Positions 8,433 to 15,918 of a stretch of 64,000 nt of DNA are shown piece by piece. This DNA comes from Candidatus Nitrosocosmicus arcticus (GTDB lineage: Archaea > Thermoproteota > Nitrososphaeria > Nitrososphaerales > Nitrososphaeraceae). The stretch covers positions 1 to 64,000 of the forward strand of contig NZ_ML675578.1 of the NCBI RefSeq assembly GCF_007826885.1. Reading direction: 5' to 3'. A program made the translations under genes and the position numbers. The notes under the pieces are model-generated. The model searched no databases and was not told the DNA's origin. It saw only the letters and a list, made by a program, of their open reading frames with translations. Each line of letters opens with the position of its first letter. Position 1 is the stretch's first letter.

Positions 8433-9173
8433 ATGATTAAGGATAAAGTCATACTAATCACAGGTGCAAGTAGTGGAATTGGTTATACAACTGCCTTAAC
8501 TTTGTCTAGAGCAGGAGCTACCATTGTTGCAGGAGCGCGCAGGATTGATAGATTGGAAAGCTTGAAGCAGACAGTTAAAGACCAAAACGGGGAGATCTTG
8601 ATAAACCTATTAGATGTAACGAAAAAGGAACAATGTACTAATCTTGCTAATTTGGCTATCAGTGAATATGGAAGGATTGACGTTCTCATCAATAACGCAG
8701 GACTGATGCCATTGAGTTTTGTAAAAAACCTAAAAATAGATGAATGGGATAAAATGATTGATGTAAATATTAAAGGTGTACTCTATAGTACAGCTTCTGT
8801 TATTCCCCATATGCTAGCAAATAAATCGGGTCACATCGTAAATATATCCTCAGTAGCAGGCAGGATCGTTTTTCCAGCCGGGAGTGTTTACTGTGCAACA
8901 AAGCATGCAGTTACCGCATTTAGTGAAGGGCTAAGACAGGAATTAAGTCAACGATCCAACATTCGTGTTACTTGCGTAGAACCAGGCGTAGTTGCTACGG
9001 AACTTAACAATACCATCACTGATAGTTCGTTACATGGGTTTCTGGAATCGGTTAAAAAAATTGAACCGCTGCAAGCTCAAAATATTGCTGATGCTATTCT
9101 GTATGCAATAGATTCGCCTAATCATGTGAATGTAAATGAAATTTTGATAAGACCGGTGCAACAAGAAAAATAG
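8433..9173 (+). CDS. Short-chain dehydrogenase/reductase (classical SDR)
   Basis: An NAD(P)-dependent oxidoreductase of 246 residues, the usual length for a classical SDR. The Rossmann motif TGASSGIG is at 9-16, NNAG at 87-90, the catalytic Ser at 139/140 (NISSVAG), and the YxxxK pair at Y153 and K157. Arginines directly after the second strand (GARRIDRL) favour NADP(H). The later PG motif (VEPGVVATEL) is also present. The substrate cannot be told; the sequence is close to the broad group of YdfG-like serine/3-hydroxy-acid dehydrogenases. It stands alone, with its own TATA element. Confidence 0.9.
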   Translation: MIKDKVILITGASSGIGYTTALTLSRAGATIVAGARRIDRLESLKQTVKDQNGEILINLLDVTKKEQCTNLANLAISEYGRIDVLINNAGLMPLSFVKNLKIDEWDKMIDVNIKGVLYSTASVIPHMLANKSGHIVNISSVAGRIVFPAGSVYCATKHAVTAFSEGLRQELSQRSNIRVTCVEPGVVATELNNTITDSSLHGFLESVKKIEPLQAQNIADAILYAIDSPNHVNVNEILIRPVQQEK

Positions 9174-9382
9174 CGAATTCATTTCCGTAGTACTCAAAAT
9201 AAATCTTAAAAGCAAGAATTACAAAACTGGAATACTTGCTCTATTCATTTGATATTAGCAAATATAAAACAAAACTCTGATAGATCACTTATTTTTCAAC
9301 ATATTGACTAAGGGAATATTGATAGTAAATTTAGTTAAAGAAATCACATAATTTGATAAACCCTTTACCACAGAAGGATAAG

Positions 9383-10452
9383 ATGGGAACTGCGCTAAGA
9401 TTATTGTTTTTGGTCTTTTTTATTTCTAGTCATTTCCTTTGGTCTCCAAGAAGAGATACCTTTGGAGGTGATGGGGCCCCCCTTGGGTTAACTATAACTC
9501 ACCAAATGACCGTGGATTTGAATTGATTTTTCCATTTAGTTGGACAGTTGTTAATGATACAAACAAGGATAACGGTATCATTACTTTGATACCTCCAAAT
9601 AACCATGATCTATTTGCAGAAAAGATTGCATACGTAATGGAGAGAATAAAACCAAACATGTCCCTATATGAATACTCTAAAAATGCGATAAAAATTCTGT
9701 CCATGACCATGGAAAAATTTCAATTACTTGATTCACACCCTTTTGTTCTTTCAAATAGCACATGGGAGATGATTTTGTTTAGCCATGAACCAGATGATAG
9801 AATAATTAAAGTTTTGCAGTTTTGGTCCATCATAGATGATTATGTTTACATTGTTTCATTCGGTACTACTCTAAATAGTTACTTTACTGATTTTCCAATA
9901 ATTTACGCAAGAATTTCTAGCGTTGGAATTTTTACAAAAAACACAACCGATAATACTACCAACAGCATTGATTCTATTTATCAGTCCCCAGAAGGGTTTA
10001 TTTTAAAATATCCTGGTGATTGGAATAAAGTTTCGGGACAAAACAGAGTCTCTTTTATATCTAATCAAGAGAAGCTTCAAGATAAGTGGTTGAAAAAGAG
10101 TTGATTTCCATCATGATGGGAGTAACGAAAAGTTATCTGCAAATATAATTGTCGAAAACGAATCCTTAAAGTCAGATTTAATTAATGAAATAGTTATCTG
10201 GCATACAATTTACAGAATCTGGATTCGATTTCAGTCAATGATGTGAATGTCTCCAAGGTTTACGCAAAAGAGCTACTATGCACTTATGGTTCAAACTTAG
10301 GCGCTACCAAATCAAAAGATATAATGATAAAAAACATTACAAACTTATTTGTAATCATATTTACCGCTCAAAAAGATGAATTCGATAAATTTTCTCCCAA
10401 TATTAACAACATGATAGAAAGCTTCCGGCTCAGTGCTGTTAATTTGTATTAA
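9383..10452 (+). pseudogene. Secreted PsbP-like/tandem-domain protein gene broken by three frameshifts
   Basis: Four pieces in alternating frames read as one protein. An ATG at 9383 gives a signal-like N-terminus (LRLLFLVFFISSHF). A one-base loss in the six-C run at 9477-9482 then moves to the frame continuing NSPNDRGFELIFPFSW. One extra A in the run at 10093-10097 moves to VDFHHDGSNEKL, and a third shift near 10187-10194 returns to NLDSISVNDVNVSKVYAKE, ending at 10452. The motif pair GFELIFPFSW and GFILKYPGDW marks two copies of a domain seen in many exported thaumarchaeal proteins (PsbP/Mog1-like by pattern). Two of the three shifts sit in homopolymers, so assembly error is a real alternative to decay. 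Confidence 0.6.
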
Positions 10453-10539
10453 TGAAAGAAATTTTTGAGACTTATAATACATTTATATATTTACTTTTGG
10501 AAGGAGATTCGAAAGAGATCGATAGATACGGATGTAGCG

Positions 10540-11382
10540 ATGAACGAAAATATAATATGTAGAAAAACTCAGGATGACTTGATAAAGAAACTTAACAATC
10601 CTCCCTTATTCTCAATCATTATTCCAACTTATAATGAATCTCAAAATATAGTAAATTTAGTTAATTCCATATATACATGTGTCAAAGACCAAGGCTGCTA
10701 TGAGATAGTCATTATTGATGATAATTCCCCAGATTGCACGGTTGATAAAATTATTGAGGCTTTTGACGAAAAAAAAGGGTTCTATTTGTACAAAATACGA
10801 GATACAATAGGGGTTCAGTCACATAAGCATTTTTTAATATATCCTCTTCAGGACGAGAGCTTTTTCATAAAGATTGTAAAGAGAAAAGAACGTTCGGGTT
10901 TGATTTCAGCCATATATGAGGGATTTAAATCATCAATTAGTGACTACCTTATAGTAATGGATGCAGACTTCTCACATACTCCTTTACATATCAACAGTTT
11001 GATTAGGGAGATCAGAGACTCAGATTGTGATCTAGTAATTGCTTCACGGTACTTGAAAGGAGGTAGAATAGTAGGATGGACTTCAAAGAGAATTTTTTAT
11101 AGTAAGTTTGCCACAAATTTATCGAAACTATTATTCAGATTATCAAATGTGTCCGATCCAATGTCCGGATTTTTTGTAATGAAAAGAGACGTCGTTAGGA
11201 GAATGGAATTTAACACGTCAGGTTTCAAGATTCTTCTGGAGATTTTGGTAAAGTCAAAATCAATAAAAATTAAGGAGATTCCTTATACTTTTGCTGATAG
11301 GACAAATGGCTCAAGCAAGCTTAATTCAAAAGTAACTATTGATTTTTTTAAGAGCTTGTATATCTTGCATAAACATCATTGA
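10540..11382 (+). CDS. Family 2 glycosyltransferase, dolichol-phosphate mannosyltransferase-like
   Basis: A soluble GT2 enzyme that probably moves mannose or another hexose from a nucleotide sugar to polyprenyl phosphate. It has FSIIIPTYNES at the start of the GT-A domain, the aspartates of IIDDNSPD, and the metal motif MDADFSH. It also has the family's DPMSGFFVMKR segment, typical of DPM1/GtrB proteins. There are no C-terminal membrane helices, so it is the short DPM1-like form. I chose the ATG at 10540: an upstream TTG at 10465 in the same frame overlaps a TATA-like stretch (TTTATATA near 10481), which is more likely promoter than coding. It overlaps the next gene by 4 nt. Confidence 0.85.
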   Translation: MNENIICRKTQDDLIKKLNNPPLFSIIIPTYNESQNIVNLVNSIYTCVKDQGCYEIVIIDDNSPDCTVDKIIEAFDEKKGFYLYKIRDTIGVQSHKHFLIYPLQDESFFIKIVKRKERSGLISAIYEGFKSSISDYLIVMDADFSHTPLHINSLIREIRDSDCDLVIASRYLKGGRIVGWTSKRIFYSKFATNLSKLLFRLSNVSDPMSGFFVMKRDVVRRMEFNTSGFKILLEILVKSKSIKIKEIPYTFADRTNGSSKLNSKVTIDFFKSLYILHKHH

Positions 11383-12377
11383 TATTGAGGAAAGTAAAAT
11401 TTGAATGTAACAAGTATAAGGTAGGTCTATTTCCTGTGGCAAAGTATTCTAGAATTCTATCCTTTTTACCCAGTGCAACTGAAATTATTTTTGAATTAGG
11501 ACTTGAGGATCTCCTCAAAGGTGTTACTCACGAATGCACTCATCCCAAACAAGCCATGAAAATACCAAAAATAATTAAACCAACAATAAGCTTTAATGAA
11601 ATGAATAGTTCACAAATAGATAAGAAGGTAAGGGAGATGTCCATCAGAGGTGAGCCTTTATTCAAGATTGATATAAATAAAATAAGGGAAATAAAACCCG
11701 ACTTGATTATTAGTCAGAACATGTGTTCAGTATGCGCACCTTTTGATAAAGAAATACAAGCCACATTTAGAATATTGGGATATCATCCACATAATTTGGT
11801 ACTGAATCCTACGAACCTTTTTGAAATATTGCAAAGTATACTGGTTTTGGGTAAAGAATTAGGTAGAACACAAGAAGCTTCAAAAATTACACTTCAGCTT
11901 CAAGAAAGAATTAACACAATAAAAGCGATTTTACAAGAATCTAAGAACATACATCTTTTGGAGAATCGGCCAAAAGTGATGTGTCTAGATTGGCTAGAGC
12001 CATTCTATCTTGCTGGGCATTGGATACCTGACATGCTGGATATAGTTGGCGCCAAGGGTTTAAACGGACAAGGCGGTTTGGATTCGCAACTAATCAACAC
12101 ATTGAAAATTTTAGAGTTAAATCCTGACAAGGTGGTAATAATGCCATGTGGATTTGATATTACCAGGTCCCAAAAAGAATATCATCAAATTAAGGATTCT
12201 AATTGGGATTCTTTAAGAGCCAATAAGAAAAAGGAAATCTACATTGTAAATCCCAATGCGTATTTCAGTAAACCTTCACCTAGAATCGTGACCGGAATCG
12301 AGATATTAAGCAAGATTGTGAATCCCGAAGCGTTTGAGCAGATAAAAATTCCAAAATCTAGTTTCTGCCGCGTCTAA
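11379..12377 (+). CDS. BtuF/TroA-like periplasmic-binding-fold protein without signal peptide
   Basis: A protein of the ABC-transporter substrate-binding type (BtuF/FhuD/FepB, Pfam Peripla_BP_2 by pattern), the group that binds cobalamin, haem and iron chelates. SFLPSATEIIFELGL, IREIKPDLIISQ and the later LELNPDKVVIMPCGFD mark the two lobes joined by a helix. There is no signal peptide or lipobox, even if translation starts later at the GTG before AKYSRILSF, so the protein looks cytosolic. Related cytosolic proteins sit near cobalamin genes in many microbes. No permease or ATPase gene is beside it. It overlaps the upstream GT2 gene by 4 nt, so the two are probably co-transcribed. Confidence 0.75.
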   Translation: MILRKVKFECNKYKVGLFPVAKYSRILSFLPSATEIIFELGLEDLLKGVTHECTHPKQAMKIPKIIKPTISFNEMNSSQIDKKVREMSIRGEPLFKIDINKIREIKPDLIISQNMCSVCAPFDKEIQATFRILGYHPHNLVLNPTNLFEILQSILVLGKELGRTQEASKITLQLQERINTIKAILQESKNIHLLENRPKVMCLDWLEPFYLAGHWIPDMLDIVGAKGLNGQGGLDSQLINTLKILELNPDKVVIMPCGFDITRSQKEYHQIKDSNWDSLRANKKKEIYIVNPNAYFSKPSPRIVTGIEILSKIVNPEAFEQIKIPKSSFCRV

Positions 12378-12418
12378 TTGATTGCGGTCTTGTAGGATTC
12401 GGACAAGACATAAAATTT

Positions 12419-13075
12419 TTACTTTACTAAATAACAAATACAACCATTTCTCCTGGTTATATCATAGAGTCTTGTAGGATAAGAGTGAGCAGTGCCATCT
12501 TTGTTCTCATAAATCGAACCTATCGGGAAAAACACCTTGGAGTTTGGATCTTCCAAATCATCATTATACCCATACATCAAATTTGAAATTTCAATTTCAT
12601 ACCTGATTGGATATGGAGAATAACTCATTTTGTTCCACCATTCTATTCCAGTGAAACTTTGATGAAACTGAAAAGTAAACAATTTTCGATCTACTTTGAG
12701 AGAAAATTTTTCGTCTTCATTTGAATTGAGATCTTTCAAATGGAATTCCAATCTCGAGTCTTTATCTATGAAATTTATTTCTCTATGGTATGAGTGTCCT
12801 ATATGAGGTAAGACTTTATTAAATCGATATTGATTATTACCTCTGAAAATAGCCTCAAAATAGTCCTGATTGTCGAATTGGCAAATCAGGTTTAATTCTA
12901 CCGCGAAATGTTGAGTATTGAAAATTTCTAACAAATAAAGCATCCAAGATTTGTTTGGGATTCTATTCCCTTTGTCTCCTACTATTCTTAAATTATCTGT
13001 AATAATTCTAAATTTCGACGCATGTTTCCTGTAATCATTATGTGGGGTATCGATACATCCGTACCAATAATGCAT
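12419..13075 (-). CDS. Hypothetical protein
   Basis: A 218-residue protein with no family I recognise. It is rich in aromatic residues, Asn and Asp, with alternating polar/hydrophobic patterns that suggest beta structure (EAIFRGNNQYRFNKV, RYEIEISNLMYGYND). It has no membrane segment or signal peptide, and a few scattered cysteines including a C-terminal CICY. It points toward the BtuF-like gene, 41 nt away in convergent orientation. The length and composition support a real gene; no function is proposed. Confidence 0.6.
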   Translation of the reverse strand: MHYWYGCIDTPHNDYRKHASKFRIITDNLRIVGDKGNRIPNKSWMLYLLEIFNTQHFAVELNLICQFDNQDYFEAIFRGNNQYRFNKVLPHIGHSYHREINFIDKDSRLEFHLKDLNSNEDEKFSLKVDRKLFTFQFHQSFTGIEWWNKMSYSPYPIRYEIEISNLMYGYNDDLEDPNSKVFFPIGSIYENKDGTAHSYPTRLYDITRRNGCICYLVK

Positions 13076-13406
13076 AATAGTTTACAAATGATTCTATATT
13101 TATTCTTGAGTACTACAGGAATGCAAGGTGGATCTAGTATCTTGCTATCGAGCTATGAAATATTAGGATCAAATCCTCTCTATTTAAAGGCAATAAATAG
13201 AAATATCATGATTCATTCATCCTTGAATATTCCTGGAATAGATTTAGTTCGTTTATTTCAAAAAATAAATATCAACTTCTCAAGAGTGGTTATTAATGCG
13301 TTGTAATTGAGAATTACCGAGGAGAATTCAAGCTTTGAAAAACAATACTTGTAATCTTGATAGCTATATAATATAGTAAAATATAGGATAAACCTGACTT
13401 AAAGAC
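13076..13406. other. Intergenic stretch with scpA promoter
   Basis: I see no convincing gene. A frame on the plus strand (13022-13306) overlaps the start of the hypothetical gene and looks like chance. A good TATA element, TATATAAT, lies at 13365-13372, about 35-42 nt before the scpA ATG, leaving a short leader of roughly 14 nt. Confidence 0.45.
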
Positions 13407-14207
13407 ATGGTTGATGAAAACGAGGAACTCGATCAAATGTCAACTAAGAAAAAAATATCTCAGCCCCCTTTAAATTTACTTTTTAATCCTTCTTTGATAG
13501 AACGAGATGATGTCTGGAAGATAGATATAGTAAAACTCTTAGAGATCCTATTATCTACTTTAACTAAATCTTCTTATAAAGACTTGCGCGTATGCGGTGT
13601 GGCAATTTTAACGTCAACATTGATACATAGACTTAAGGTAGAATCTATCTTTCGATTAGAAAAAATTGCTAGTAAAGACCACCAAGGTGTATCTGAACGA
13701 GACAAGGAATTTGTTGAGAAGGTGCCCATCCCAGAGATTTCTAATCTTACCTTGCCTTTTAGAAAAGAATTGTCTTACCCTGTTTCATTGGAGGATCTTA
13801 TTTCTATCCTGGAAACCATGATAACCGACCTTACTAATCCTGTGGTAAAGAGAACCAGTTTAAGTTTGGAGCCTATTGAAGTTATAGACTTTCAGCATTA
13901 TCTGATTAAATTTGAGAAAATAATAGAGGAATTCGAAAATAGGATAATGACAAGGTTACAAAATGAAAGGGAATTGAATTTCAATGAAATGGTGATGGGA
14001 TTAGACAGAATTGATGTTGCTAGATATTTTATAGCTATGCTCTATCTTAGCACGAAGGATAAAATAACCATCATTACAGGGTTTACAGACTCGAAAAGTC
14101 GGCTAGAATATCTAGATTCTTCATCACAGCCTAGTGATGGCATTGCGACTACTAATAACATTTCAGAGTGGATAAAGATTGCTCTCAAGAATAACCTAAC
14201 AGAGTAA
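13407..14207 (+). CDS. scpA: Segregation and condensation protein A (kleisin)
   Basis: The kleisin subunit of the SMC-ScpAB condensin, which bridges the SMC heads and helps compact and segregate the chromosome. The ScpA pattern is visible: an N-terminal segment around PPLNLLFNPSLIERDDVWKIDIVKLLEILL, helices, and a C-terminal winged-helix-like segment (NFNEMVMGLDRIDVARYFIAMLYLS). The identification is strengthened by scpB starting 4 nt downstream. At 266 residues it has the normal length. The smc gene itself is not in the window. The N-terminal 20 residues are charged and poorly conserved by appearance. Confidence 0.85.
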   Translation: MVDENEELDQMSTKKKISQPPLNLLFNPSLIERDDVWKIDIVKLLEILLSTLTKSSYKDLRVCGVAILTSTLIHRLKVESIFRLEKIASKDHQGVSERDKEFVEKVPIPEISNLTLPFRKELSYPVSLEDLISILETMITDLTNPVVKRTSLSLEPIEVIDFQHYLIKFEKIIEEFENRIMTRLQNERELNFNEMVMGLDRIDVARYFIAMLYLSTKDKITIITGFTDSKSRLEYLDSSSQPSDGIATTNNISEWIKIALKNNLTE

Positions 14208-14211
14208 TTAG

Positions 14212-14748
14212 ATGACTAAATTACCTGCGGATGAAATCATTGCTCGCATAGAGGCAGCGTTATATTCTGCTGGCCGTCCCCTTACCATAGATGAGATTGC
14301 TAAGGCTTCCGGGATAGACTCTCGGGAGAGAATAAAGAGATTATTGAGTGAACTTATTAACAAAACCAAAATCGCGTTTAAAGCATTGGAGATAGCTAAA
14401 CTGGAAGATGGTACATATGTCTTCCAATTGAAACCCAGTTACGCACCAATCATAAAGAAGTTTTCTAACAAACCTCAATTTTCTAATTCCGTAATGAAGA
14501 CGCTTTCATATGTAGCTTATGAACAGCCCGTTACTAGCAAGAGATTAGTTGAAATCAGAGGCTCCAAAGTTTATATGCACCTAAAGGAACTACAGGATTT
14601 GGAATTTATTAGTCATAAAAGTTCAGGAAGGGTTAAGATATATAATACTACGCCAAAATTCAAGAACTATTTTGGAATAGGCGATATAGCGACGCTGAAA
14701 AAAAGTTTACTCTTAAATCCTAAAGAGTTTGTAAAGAAAAACACTTAA
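14212..14748 (+). CDS. scpB: Segregation and condensation protein B
   Basis: A tandem winged-helix protein that partners the kleisin ScpA in the archaeal/bacterial SMC complex. The start IIARIEAALYSAGRPLTIDEIAKASGI is the classical ScpB opening (E-A-L-x-A-x-x-P-L). The second winged helix follows (LSYVAYEQPVTSKRLVEIRGSKVYMHLKEL). It is 178 residues, a usual length, and begins 4 nt after scpA, so the two are surely co-transcribed. The gene for S8e follows 24 nt later and may belong to the same unit. Confidence 0.9.
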   Translation: MTKLPADEIIARIEAALYSAGRPLTIDEIAKASGIDSRERIKRLLSELINKTKIAFKALEIAKLEDGTYVFQLKPSYAPIIKKFSNKPQFSNSVMKTLSYVAYEQPVTSKRLVEIRGSKVYMHLKELQDLEFISHKSSGRVKIYNTTPKFKNYFGIGDIATLKKSLLLNPKEFVKKNT

Positions 14749-14772
14749 TTATAGTTTTGCTAAATTTGAACT

Positions 14773-15159
14773 GTGCGTAAATCTATCGAAAATCTCGGAG
14801 GCAGGAAATTAACAGGCGGAAGGATCATTCCTAATCGAACGAGAAGGAAATATGAAATAGATAGATACCCAAACGAACCAATTGTTGGTCAAACTAAGAA
14901 TGTTATTCGCAGGGTTCGCGGGAATAATGTTAAAGTAGCTTATAAGTTTGCTGAATTTGCAAATGTAAATGATATGGATACAAAGAAAACAACTAAGGTC
15001 AAAATCATTAGGGTCACAAAGAACCCAGCAAATAAAGATTATGAAAGAAGAGGTGTAGTTACCAAAGGTTCAATCTTAGAGACCGAATTAGGTCTGGCGA
15101 AAGTTATTTCAAGACCCGGGCAAGATGGTGTTGTTAATGCAGTTATTATTAAACAATAA
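14773..15159 (+). CDS. rps8e: 30S ribosomal protein S8e
   Basis: Ribosomal protein S8e, found in archaea and eukaryotes but not bacteria. The pattern SIENLGGRKLTGGRIIPNRT near the N-terminus and ERRGVVTKGSILETELGLAKVISRPGQDGVVNAVII at the end is the S8e signature. It is 128 residues, the normal archaeal length. The start is GTG, 24 nt after scpB. It acts in the small ribosomal subunit. The pairing with ScpA/B is conserved context in this lineage only as far as I recall, so I do not infer function from it. Confidence 0.95.
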   Translation: MRKSIENLGGRKLTGGRIIPNRTRRKYEIDRYPNEPIVGQTKNVIRRVRGNNVKVAYKFAEFANVNDMDTKKTTKVKIIRVTKNPANKDYERRGVVTKGSILETELGLAKVISRPGQDGVVNAVIIKQ

Positions 15160-15196
15160 TATTTTAATAATTCCCTTTTAATCAAAAGAATAGGAA

Positions 15197-15205
15197 TTTA
15201 TAAAA
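15197..15205 (+). promoter_or_regulatory. TATA box of the purQ-purL unit
   Basis: TTTATAAAA ends 20 nt before the purQ start codon. This spacing places transcription initiation almost on the TTG at 15225, so the purQ message is probably leaderless. Confidence 0.6.
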
Positions 15206-15224
15206 TATAATTTCAATATCCTTA

Positions 15225-15902
15225 TTGGTAAGGATAGGTATTACAGTTTTTCCAGGCAGTAATTGTGATCGTGATGTTCATCATATTTTAACCAATGTTT
15301 TACATGTTGATGCTAAATACATTTGGTATGAATCATCGTTTGATAATTTTGATTGCATAATTATACCTGGGGGGTTTACTTATGGTGACAGGTTACGAGC
15401 AGGCGCTATAGCGGCCCATAGCACCATCATGAATAAAATAAAGGATTTAGCAGATAATAATGTTCCGATATTGGGAATTTGCAATGGATTTCAAATACTT
15501 GTTGAATCTGGTCTACTTCCAGGTGCACTGATTATCAACGAATCACTGAATTTTATTTGCAAATGGATGAACGTAGTGGTTACTAATACTGATACTCCAT
15601 TTACGAACCTGTTTGAGAAGGATCAGAAAATTTCTATACCGATTGCACATGGGGAAGGAAGATTCATAATAGATGGTAAATCCTACAACAAAATTAGAAA
15701 AAATAATCAAGTCACCTTAGAATATTGGAAAAATAATCCGAATGGCTCTACAAACAACATCGCCGCTATTTGTAACGAAAAAGGAAATGTTATGGGGATG
15801 ATGCCTCATCCGGAAAGAGGTGGTGACAAAGATCTGATCCCTGTGGGTCATAATCAGCGTTCCATATTGATATTTAAGTCTATGATTAACTATTTTAAAT
15901 AG
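15225..15902 (+). CDS. purQ: Phosphoribosylformylglycinamidine synthase subunit PurQ (glutaminase)
   Basis: The glutamine amidotransferase subunit of FGAM synthase, step four of purine synthesis; it supplies ammonia to PurL. It has the class I amidotransferase triad: the nucleophile Cys in GICNGFQIL, and His/Glu in MMPHPERGG. The opening VRIGITVFPGSNCDRDV is typical. At 225 residues it is complete. The start codon is TTG, chosen because the family N-terminus begins there and a TATA element lies just upstream. It is followed by purL after 16 nt. PurS, the third small subunit, is not next to it or anywhere in the window. Confidence 0.96.
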   Translation: MVRIGITVFPGSNCDRDVHHILTNVLHVDAKYIWYESSFDNFDCIIIPGGFTYGDRLRAGAIAAHSTIMNKIKDLADNNVPILGICNGFQILVESGLLPGALIINESLNFICKWMNVVVTNTDTPFTNLFEKDQKISIPIAHGEGRFIIDGKSYNKIRKNNQVTLEYWKNNPNGSTNNIAAICNEKGNVMGMMPHPERGGDKDLIPVGHNQRSILIFKSMINYFK

Positions 15903-15918
15903 AATTTAGGAATTAAAA

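Noticed and set aside
8190-9196. Direct repeat ATTTCCGTAGTA (8190-8201 and 9181-9192) on both sides of the SDR gene
   Set aside because: A 12-base match at this distance is expected by chance several times in a window of this size. There is no integrase, inverted ends or tRNA target to suggest insertion.
13022-13306. 94-codon plus-strand frame with hydrophobic start
   Set aside because: It overlaps the 5' end of the better minus-strand gene, and its composition looks like reversed or shadow coding with no motif.
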